A DNA stretch of 11,751 nucleotides from Candidatus Altimarinota bacterium. Its GTDB lineage: Bacteria > Patescibacteriota > Gracilibacteria > UBA4473. The stretch lies in the NCBI GenBank assembly GCA_905478675.1, contig CAJQJI010000025.1, forward strand, positions 1 through 11,751, in the 5' to 3' direction. Positions 7,154 through 11,751 of this stretch are shown here, piece after piece; within the stretch, counting starts at the first letter, position 1, and each line of letters begins with the position of its first letter. Under the pieces are notes generated by a model, which saw nothing but the letters and a program-made list of their open reading frames with translations, ran no database searches and was not told where the DNA came from. A program made the position numbers and the translations under genes.

Positions 7154-7645
7154 ATTTTTACGACAAAAGCTTTTGTGCGGACACGCTTTGCACACAGGAT
7201 CAGTTTCGATGTTGTTTTCGAAATTTTCCCAAGCCTGCCAAAAATCAACTTTTTGCCCTTTTAGGGTTTCTAAAAAGCGGCTGAATTTACACATTTCGCC
7301 GGCGGTTTGAAAATCTAAGATTGGTTCTATTTGGGCCGCAATGTGTTTTGATTCAGGGGGTGTGTTGCCTAAAACGTCTTTAAAAAAATTCGTAAAAATA
7401 TACTGATTTCGTTCAATGGTGGCTAAAACGTTTTTCCCTTCAGGCGTTAAGTGTAAATGTTTGTGCTCGTCTTCTGTGACGTATTTTTTTTTCATCAGTC
7501 GCAGTACGCCTTCAAAACAGGTAGAAGGACTAACCTTTAATTGTCTGGCCACTGTGATTTGTCGTACCTCTTGCCCATTTTGCGCTAATTGATGAATAGT
7601 TTGTAAATACTGGGTGGCTTTGTGTGATAAAGAAGAAGCAGACAT
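7142..7645 (-). CDS. DtxR/MntR-like winged-helix regulator with C-terminal cysteine cluster
   Basis: Residues 8-75 form a DtxR-type winged helix: KATQYLQTIHQLAQNGQEVR, then VARQLKVSPSTCFEGVLRLM (recognition helix region), then a wing ending HLTPEGK. Residues 76-128 resemble the dimerisation helices, with a VLGNTPPES turn (family 'fL..vLG...e.a...a..iEH..s'). Two features differ from iron/manganese sensors. The usual Glu-His ligand pair reads Glu-Pro (AQIEP, about 104-108). Four cysteines (C119, C152, C155, C161; C-x32-C-x2-C-x5-C) could hold an iron-sulfur cluster or zinc. The protein is 167 residues and lacks the SH3-like domain of long DtxR proteins. It is transcribed away from nrdD, sharing a 199-nt control region, so it may regulate the anaerobic ribonucleotide reductase operon. 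The family is confident; cofactor and targets are inferred. Confidence 0.8.
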   Translation of the reverse strand: MSASSLSHKATQYLQTIHQLAQNGQEVRQITVARQLKVSPSTCFEGVLRLMKKKYVTEDEHKHLHLTPEGKNVLATIERNQYIFTNFFKDVLGNTPPESKHIAAQIEPILDFQTAGEMCKFSRFLETLKGQKVDFWQAWENFENNIETDPVCKACPHKSFCRKNLAS

Positions 7646-7709
7646 GGATATGATCGTGAAGAGAATAAAACTTAAGGTTTTAGTTTCTAACGGTAGAACT
7701 AGTGGATGA

Positions 7710-7715
7710 ATTATA
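7710..7715 (-). promoter_or_regulatory. -10 element of the regulator promoter
   Basis: A perfect TATAAT lies on the minus strand about 65 nt upstream of the DtxR-like start. The best -35 at 17-nt spacing (CTTTCG) is poor, so the promoter may be weak or activator-dependent. Confidence 0.5.
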
Positions 7716-7722
7716 CATGGAA

Positions 7723-7736
7723 TTCGGTAGACCGAA
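7723..7736. promoter_or_regulatory. 14-bp palindrome, candidate operator of the DtxR-like regulator
   Basis: TTCGGT-AG-ACCGAA has perfect 6-bp arms and lies just upstream of the regulator's -10, where its -35 and spacer would be. This is a position typical of autoregulation. It is GC-richer than the surrounding intergenic DNA. Confidence 0.45.
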
Positions 7737-7757
7737 AGACCAAATTACTTTTTGTAT

Positions 7758-7773
7758 TTCTTTTATGTTGTAT
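7758..7773 (+). promoter_or_regulatory. Degenerate second NrdR half-box
   Basis: The right half reads ATGTTGTAT, against ATGTTGTGT in the downstream box, and lies exactly 32 bp (about three helical turns) upstream. Paired boxes with 31-32 bp spacing are the known NrdR arrangement. The left half does not match. Confidence 0.45.
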
Positions 7774-7784
7774 GAAATAATAAT

Positions 7785-7813
7785 TTTACACACAAGATGT
7801 TGTGTTTTATGTA
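7785..7813 (+). promoter_or_regulatory. Candidate nrdD operon promoter
   Basis: TTTACA (5/6 to -35, 7785-7790), a 17-nt spacer, then TATGTA (4/6 to -10, 7808-7813). The nrdD ATG is about 31 nt downstream of the -10. The -10 is mediocre. Confidence 0.5.
7790..7805 (+). promoter_or_regulatory. NrdR box upstream of nrdD
   Basis: ACACAAGATGTTGTGT matches the NrdR consensus acaCwAtATaTwGtgt at 14 of 16 positions, with perfect outer 6-bp arms. It overlaps the -35/spacer of the nrdD promoter, the right place for repression by the ATP/dATP-sensing repressor NrdR, whose gene is not in the window. Confidence 0.7.
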
Positions 7814-7844
7814 AAGTGGCGAGACTATTTCTTAATAAAAAAAA

Positions 7845-9971
7845 ATGGTATTTAAAGTTCAAAAACGGACCGGTGAAATTGTTGATTTTGAAATGGCTAA
7901 AATTTATGCGGCTATTTATGCAGCGTTAACATCGGTTGAAAAGGCTGATATTCTTTTAGCGGAAACTTTAACCGAGCAGGTAACAACCGAATTAGCGCGC
8001 TTGTTTGATGAAAAAATTCCACAAGTCGAAACTATTCAAGATACCGTTGAAGCGGTTCTAATCGAGGCAAACCAAGGGCTGGCAGCCAAAGCTTTTATTT
8101 TGTACCGAGAAAAACGAGCCGCCGTTCGGAAAGATAAAGACGTCATGGTGCACGTAGAAAAAACAATGACAGAGTATTTAGAAAAAATTGATTGGCGGGT
8201 GAACGCGAATTCAAACCAAGGTTATAGTTTGGGCGGTATGATTTTAAACACCTCTGGTAAGGTGACCGCTAATTACTGGTTATCGCATATTTATCCTTCG
8301 GCGGTAGGCGAAGCGCACCGGAACGCGGATTATCATATTCATGATCTTGATATGTTTGCTGGGTATTGCGCGGGCTGGAGTTTGCGGGTGTTGCTAGAAG
8401 AAGGCTTTAACGGGGTGGCGAATAAAACCGAATCGAACCCGCCGCAACATCTTTCAACGGCCGTTTCACAAATGGTGAATTTTTTAGGAACCCTACAAAA
8501 CGAGTGGGCTGGGGCGCAGGCTTTTTCTAGTTTTGATACGTATTTAGCGCCTTTTGTTAAAAAATATGCGCTAGAAACTAAGGCTGAAATTAAAGAAATT
8601 AATCCAGGCCTTTCGGCTGACCGTTTAAAAGCATTGGTGGATAAAAAAACCTACGCTTATGTGCTGCAAAATATTCAAGCGTTTGTGTTTAATTTAAACG
8701 TGCCGTCTCGTTGGGGCACGCAAACGCCGTTTACTAATATTACGCTTGATTGGGTGTGTCCAGAAGACTTAAAGAGCAAGAAATTAAAACTTGGAGGTGA
8801 ATATTTTCCGTTTACGTTCGGCGAACTAGAAGCGGAAATGAACCTTATTAATCGAGCCTATATTGAAGTTATGACGGCCGGAGATGCGAAAGGGCGCGTG
8901 TTTACGTTTCCGATTCCGACCTACAATATTACGAAAGATTTTGATTGGGAAGACGCTAAAACTTTGCCCTTATTTGAAATGACAGCCAAGTACGGGATGC
9001 CTTATTTTCAAAATTTTATTAACTCGGATATGGACCCAAATCATATTCGCTCGATGTGCTGTCGTTTGCAGTTAGATATGAACGAACTTTTAAAACGAGG
9101 GAATGGTTTGTTTGGTTCGGCTGAAATGACGGGCTCGATTGGGGTTGTTACGATTTCTTCACCACGTATTGGCTACGTTTATAACGGGGATAAGGCGGCT
9201 TTTTTAAACCGAATTGCGCACTTAATGGACCTGGCTAAAGACTCGTTAGAAATTAAACGTAAAGTGATTCAACAGTGGTTAGATCAAGGTTTGTTTCCGT
9301 ATTCTAAAAGATATTTAGGGCATTTAAATAATCATTTTTCGACCATTGGAATTAACGGTTTGAACGAAGCGATTCTTAATTTTACCGATAATAAAGAAAA
9401 TATTTCGACGCCATGGGGGCAAGATTTTGCCGAAGAAGTACTGCTTTTTATGCAGCAAAAACTAAAAAATTTTCAAGATGAAACTGGTAATTTATATAAT
9501 TTAGAAGCCACCCCGGCAGAAGGAACTACGTATCGGTTTGCGAAAGAGGATAAAGCCAAATATCCCGATATTATTCAGGCTGGAACGACTGAGGCCCCGT
9601 ATTACACCAACTCTTCACAGTTGCCCGTGCACTACACGAACGACGCCTTTGAAGCGTTAGTCATGCAAGACCGTTTACAGACAAAATATACGGGAGGCAC
9701 GGTGTTGCATTTGTATATGGGGGAACGTATTTCTGATGCCATCGCGTGTCGTACGTTGGTTCGCAAAGTCTTAACACAATTTCACCTGCCTTACATTACG
9801 ATTACGCCGACGTTTTCTATTTGCGAACATCATGGTTACTTGGCGGGGGAACACGATTTTTGCCCGAGATGCGACGAAGAAATTAATTACCACGGTTCTG
9901 AATTTGAAGACGTTGCGTTTAGAAGCAAACATGATTCTCGGCGAAAAAGTTTGCCTGTTTTAGCCACTTAA
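7845..9971 (+). CDS. nrdD: Anaerobic (class III) ribonucleoside-triphosphate reductase, main catalytic subunit lacking the glycyl-radical tail
   Basis: It reduces ribonucleotides to deoxyribonucleotides without oxygen. Residues 1-95 form an ATP cone (KVQKRTGEIVDFEMAKI), the allosteric activity site. The radical-enzyme barrel follows: HIHDLD (164-169), YCAGW with C175, PPQHLSTAV (199-207), FNLNVPSRWG (282-291), adjacent cysteines in MCCRL (C405, C406), and GSIGVVTISSPRIGY (430-444). A zinc-site segment is at the C-terminus: TFSICEHHGYLAGEHDFCPRC (C660, C673, C676). The 708-residue chain stops about 30 residues after the zinc CxxC. The R-V-x-G-Y glycyl-radical motif that ends normal NrdD is absent; it is found in the next small gene in another frame. 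The ATG directly precedes the cone, and no Shine-Dalgarno sequence is visible. First gene of the operon, probably NrdR-controlled. Confidence 0.95.
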   Translation: MVFKVQKRTGEIVDFEMAKIYAAIYAALTSVEKADILLAETLTEQVTTELARLFDEKIPQVETIQDTVEAVLIEANQGLAAKAFILYREKRAAVRKDKDVMVHVEKTMTEYLEKIDWRVNANSNQGYSLGGMILNTSGKVTANYWLSHIYPSAVGEAHRNADYHIHDLDMFAGYCAGWSLRVLLEEGFNGVANKTESNPPQHLSTAVSQMVNFLGTLQNEWAGAQAFSSFDTYLAPFVKKYALETKAEIKEINPGLSADRLKALVDKKTYAYVLQNIQAFVFNLNVPSRWGTQTPFTNITLDWVCPEDLKSKKLKLGGEYFPFTFGELEAEMNLINRAYIEVMTAGDAKGRVFTFPIPTYNITKDFDWEDAKTLPLFEMTAKYGMPYFQNFINSDMDPNHIRSMCCRLQLDMNELLKRGNGLFGSAEMTGSIGVVTISSPRIGYVYNGDKAAFLNRIAHLMDLAKDSLEIKRKVIQQWLDQGLFPYSKRYLGHLNNHFSTIGINGLNEAILNFTDNKENISTPWGQDFAEEVLLFMQQKLKNFQDETGNLYNLEATPAEGTTYRFAKEDKAKYPDIIQAGTTEAPYYTNSSQLPVHYTNDAFEALVMQDRLQTKYTGGTVLHLYMGERISDAIACRTLVRKVLTQFHLPYITITPTFSICEHHGYLAGEHDFCPRCDEEINYHGSEFEDVAFRSKHDSRRKSLPVLAT

Positions 9972-10015
9972 AGGCTAAAAATATTTTAATTATTATTTAT
10001 TTAACCCAATATAAA

Positions 10016-10180
10016 ATGACCGAAAAAACAAGAACCCGTTGCGAAATATGGACCCGGGTGATGGGCTACCATCGTCCAGTTTCACACTATAACCCAGGTA
10101 AAAAATCAGAGCATTGTTCCCGGCAACATTTTAATGAAAATCAAAGTCAGAATTCTGAATTTTGTATTAAATATTGTTAA
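10016..10180 (+). CDS. Separate 54-residue glycyl-radical peptide of class III ribonucleotide reductase
   Basis: This short frame encodes RTRCEIWTRVMGYHRPVSHY followed by NPGKKSEH, matching the C-terminal glycyl-radical segment of NrdD proteins ('R..CE.w.RV.GY.RPv...N.GK..E'). Gly17 in RVMGY would carry the radical formed by NrdG using S-adenosylmethionine. The main nrdD chain lacks this motif and ends 44 nt upstream in a different frame, so the enzyme appears to be two-part. The peptide has its own ATG shortly after the nrdD stop and its own TAA, 3 nt before the redoxin ATG. Cysteines lie at 9, 34, 50 and 54. The last 15 residues are unlike the usual NrdD end. Motif identity is confident. 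Whether it assembles with NrdD in trans, or reflects a frameshift in nrdD, is open. Confidence 0.85.
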   Translation: MTEKTRTRCEIWTRVMGYHRPVSHYNPGKKSEHCSRQHFNENQSQNSEFCIKYC

Positions 10181-10183
10181 ACT

Positions 10184-10426
10184 ATGCATTATTTATTATT
10201 TACGACGACGCGTTGTCCAAAGTGCCCAGATTTTAAAAACTTTGTGGCAGAAAAAATTTCTTTTAAGGGGGAATGTTTAAATGAACAGCACTCTGATTTT
10301 CAACGCTTAGCGGCGAAGTTTGGGGTTACCATGGCCCCCTCTATTTTAATTTTTTCAGACCAAAATGAACGTTTACTTTGCACTTCAGAAACGCATGAAC
10401 TCGAAACTTTTTTAACCCAATTTTAA
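10184..10426 (+). CDS. Glutaredoxin/NrdH-like redoxin with CPKC active site
   Basis: An 80-residue thioredoxin-fold protein. It has strand 1 (YLLFTTTRCP), a redox-active C11-P-K-C14 at the start of helix 1, and the family's cis-proline loop TMAPSILIF (Pro52) facing the active site. Length and layout fit the glutaredoxin/NrdH size class rather than full thioredoxin. It lies 3 nt after the glycyl-radical peptide and 2 nt before ribH, so co-translation with the reductase is likely. Some class III reductases use a redoxin instead of formate as reductant (known for Neisseria bacilliformis and Methanosarcina barkeri enzymes). By context this protein is the probable electron donor to the NrdD active-site cysteines. 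Two further cysteines (C31, C66) have no assigned role. Confidence 0.8.
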   Translation: MHYLLFTTTRCPKCPDFKNFVAEKISFKGECLNEQHSDFQRLAAKFGVTMAPSILIFSDQNERLLCTSETHELETFLTQF

Positions 10427-10428
10427 AG

Positions 10429-10845
10429 ATGATTTTAATTATTGCCTCAGAATTTGATAAGTCGGAAGCCGCGGTGGTTGAACATTTAATTAAGAGCGCT
10501 ACCAAGGTTTTAAGCGCTCGCTCAGTTGAGCACCAATTAGTACGAGTGCCCGGTGCAGTTGAGATTCCGGTAGCTGCCGCTCATTTTTTAGCGGAACAGG
10601 AAAACATAACGGCGGTGATTGCTTTGGGTTGTGTAATTAAAGGCGAATCAGACCACTATGAATTGGTAACACAATCGGTTACGACTGGGCTGACGCAATT
10701 AGCCTTAAATACTAAAACGCCTGTTATTCAGGGCGTGTTAGCTTGTCACAACGTGGCGCAGGCTGAAGCTCGAAAGTCTTTAGGGGCAGAGTTTGCTGAA
10801 ACGGCTTTGGCGATGACGGATCTTTTTAAAACAAAACTTTCATGA
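10429..10845 (+). CDS. ribH: 6,7-dimethyl-8-ribityllumazine synthase
   Basis: It condenses 5-amino-6-ribitylamino-uracil with 3,4-dihydroxy-2-butanone 4-phosphate to form lumazine, the penultimate step of riboflavin synthesis, usually as a pentamer or icosahedral shell. Visible signatures are RVPGAVEIPVAA (family 'vPGa.EiP.a'), ALGCVIKGESDHYELV (family 'alG.VIrG.t.Hfdyv', with the catalytic His) and the PVIQGVLAC strand (family 'P...GvLt..'). The protein has 138 residues, slightly shorter than the usual 150-160, with a short N-terminus (MILIIASEFD). Its TGA stop overlaps the ribB start as ATGA, indicating translational coupling. It also shows that TGA is a stop codon in this genome. The same pathway's ribB is next; ribA, ribD and riboflavin synthase are not in the window. 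Confidence 0.93.
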   Translation: MILIIASEFDKSEAAVVEHLIKSATKVLSARSVEHQLVRVPGAVEIPVAAAHFLAEQENITAVIALGCVIKGESDHYELVTQSVTTGLTQLALNTKTPVIQGVLACHNVAQAEARKSLGAEFAETALAMTDLFKTKLS

Positions 10846-11423
10846 ATGATTTTTTATCCGCTTTTAAAAAAGGAGAGTTTGTGATGGTGTACGACCATGA
10901 ACGAGAAGATGAAGGAGATTTGTTTCTATTGGCAGAATTTGTAACGCCAGAGAAGATAAATTTTTTACTGAAAGAAGCTCGAGGGTTAGTGTGTGTGGCG
11001 TGTGAACCCACCATTTTAGCGGCGTTAGAAATAGGTTTAATTACTGAAAATAATACGAATCCGCATGGAACTAATTTTTGTGTGCCTATTGATTTAGCTG
11101 AAAATATTACCACGGGCGTTTCGGCTTTTGATCGAGCTAAAACTATTAAAAAATTAACGGATCTTACGGCACAACCAAAAGACTTTGTTCGACCGGGCCA
11201 TACCTTTCCGTTGCGGGCTGAAAACCCAGCTAAGCGATTTGGTCATACCGAAGCGGCTGTGGAATTAGCCAAGTTTTTAGGCGTTATGGGCGTCGTAGTG
11301 ATTTGTGAGATTTTAAACGAACACGGCGACAAAGCCAATCGGGCAGAAGTCGAGGCTTTTTGTTTAGAACAGGGGATTTTAACGACCAGTCTGCTTGAGC
11401 TAAAAAACGAAATAAAATGCTAA
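10842..11423 (+). CDS. ribB: 3,4-dihydroxy-2-butanone 4-phosphate synthase
   Basis: It converts ribulose 5-phosphate to 3,4-dihydroxy-2-butanone 4-phosphate and formate, supplying the second substrate of the ribH product. The active-site loop DHEREDEGDL matches 'DdedRENEGDl'. Further motifs are ARGLVCVAC, HGTNFCVPID, ENITTGVSAFDRAKTI (family 'TTGISa.DRa.Ti'), PGHTFPLRA, and RFGHTEAAVELA with the catalytic His, then VVICEIL. It is 193 residues with no GTP cyclohydrolase II domain, so it is stand-alone rather than a ribBA fusion. The usual 'GGVL' before the R-x-GHTE motif is shortened to NPAK. The start at the ATGA overlap keeps the first helix (FLSAFKKGEFVMVYD). It is coupled to ribH (4-nt overlap) and nrdG (7-nt overlap). 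The formate it releases might be of interest to anaerobic reductase chemistry, but this is speculation. Confidence 0.93.
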   Translation: MNDFLSAFKKGEFVMVYDHEREDEGDLFLLAEFVTPEKINFLLKEARGLVCVACEPTILAALEIGLITENNTNPHGTNFCVPIDLAENITTGVSAFDRAKTIKKLTDLTAQPKDFVRPGHTFPLRAENPAKRFGHTEAAVELAKFLGVMGVVVICEILNEHGDKANRAEVEAFCLEQGILTTSLLELKNEIKC

Positions 11424-11751
11424 TTAGTGGTATCCAAACTTTAACGTTGCTCGATTATCCTGAAAAAGTGGGTGCTATTATTTTTACGGCGGGCTGTAAT
11501 ATGCGCTGTGGTTATTGTCATAACCCAGAACTCGTTTTGCCAGAAAAAATCAAAGCGCAGCGTGATTTTATTCCGGATAAAAATGTTCTTAGCTTTTTAA
11601 AAACTAGAGTTGGCTTTTTAGAAGGGGTGGTTATTTCTGGCGGAGAGCCAACGCTACAACCGGATTTGCTTCATTTTATGCGGCAGGTTAAGGCTTTAGG
11701 GTTTTTAATTAAGCTGGATACTAATGGGACAAATCCAACCTTATTGCGGCA
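11417..11751 (+). CDS. nrdG: Anaerobic ribonucleotide reductase activating protein, radical SAM, cut by window end
   Basis: The first 111 residues begin MLISGIQTLTLLDYPEKVGA and continue IIFTAGCNMRCGYCHNPEL. The C-x3-C-x2-C motif (CNMRCGYC) is the radical SAM [4Fe-4S] site. 'T..DYPg' followed by 'F..GCN.rC.yCHNpel' is typical of the NrdG2-type activating-enzyme family. VVISGGEPTLQPDL is the SAM-binding GGE region, and LDTNGT follows. It would cleave S-adenosylmethionine and place the radical on Gly17 of the separate peptide encoded upstream. It starts 7 nt inside the ribB end. The C-terminal half is outside the window. A pyruvate formate-lyase activase-like role is the main alternative, but the nrdD linkage favours NrdG. 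Confidence 0.88.
   Translation, partial: MLISGIQTLTLLDYPEKVGAIIFTAGCNMRCGYCHNPELVLPEKIKAQRDFIPDKNVLSFLKTRVGFLEGVVISGGEPTLQPDLLHFMRQVKALGFLIKLDTNGTNPTLLR

Noticed and set aside
7702..7929. Plus-strand open frame running through the divergent control region into nrdD
   Set aside because: It overlaps the promoter, operators and the nrdD ATP cone in another frame and has no recognisable product.
10117..10129. 13-nt identity (TTCCCGGCAACAT) between the glycyl-radical gene and the reverse complement of the repeat at 7036-7048
   Set aside because: About one exact 13-mer match is expected by chance in a window of this size, and the flanks do not match.
10429..10900. Recoding of TGA as Gly, as in some candidate phyla
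   Set aside because: ribH ends at TGA at its expected length, exactly at the ATGA overlap with a well-conserved ribB start.
10884..11423. Alternative ribB start preceded by an AAGGAG Shine-Dalgarno-like sequence
   Set aside because: The preceding residues match the conserved first helix and strand of the enzyme, and the AAGGAG simply encodes Lys-Lys-Gly-Glu; the ATGA start is preferred.

Overview
The window is a bacterial chromosome segment of medium-low GC. Genes are tightly packed, many starts have no clear Shine-Dalgarno sequence, and TGA is used as a stop (end of ribH). rpsF and rpsR are adjacent with no ssb between them, and there is a compact type IV pilus operon. This would fit a candidate-phylum (Patescibacteria/Peregrinibacteria-like) genome, but that placement is a tentative inference.

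Left part (1-5850, all minus strand). Read in the direction of transcription: rpsF (bS6) and rpsR (bS18) end at a strong bidirectional terminator. An extended -10 promoter then starts a four-gene type IV pilus/type II secretion-like operon: a PilN-like membrane protein, a PilO-like protein, a GspE/PilB-family ATPase without the usual N-terminal domain, and a PilC/GspF platform protein with a long Ala/Pro-rich N-terminus. A U-tailed hairpin closes this operon. The 5' end of purD follows, with a possible promoter inside the terminator hairpin.

Middle part (5851-7141). An AT-rich orphan gene for a polytopic membrane protein, minus strand, is preceded by a 17-bp palindrome and a REPIN-like pair of inverted palindromes.

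Right part (7142-11751). A DtxR-like winged-helix regulator (minus) diverges from a plus-strand operon centred on anaerobic (class III) ribonucleotide reductase. The order is nrdD main subunit, a 54-residue separate peptide carrying the glycyl-radical motif (RVMGY), a CPKC redoxin, ribH, ribB, and nrdG (cut by the window end). Spacing after nrdD is 44 nt, then 3 nt, 2 nt, a 4-nt overlap and a 7-nt overlap, so these genes are very likely co-expressed. A 14/16 match to the NrdR box sits in the spacer of the likely nrdD promoter, with a degenerate half-box exactly 32 bp upstream.

Most notable points: the apparently split NrdD whose radical domain is a tiny separate protein; its coupling to a dedicated redoxin; two riboflavin genes nested inside the nrd operon; and a divergent regulator with four C-terminal cysteines and a lost canonical metal-site His, which could sense iron-sulfur or oxygen status. 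No tRNA, rRNA, CRISPR array or intact transposase was seen, and no gene-free stretch exceeds 300 bases.
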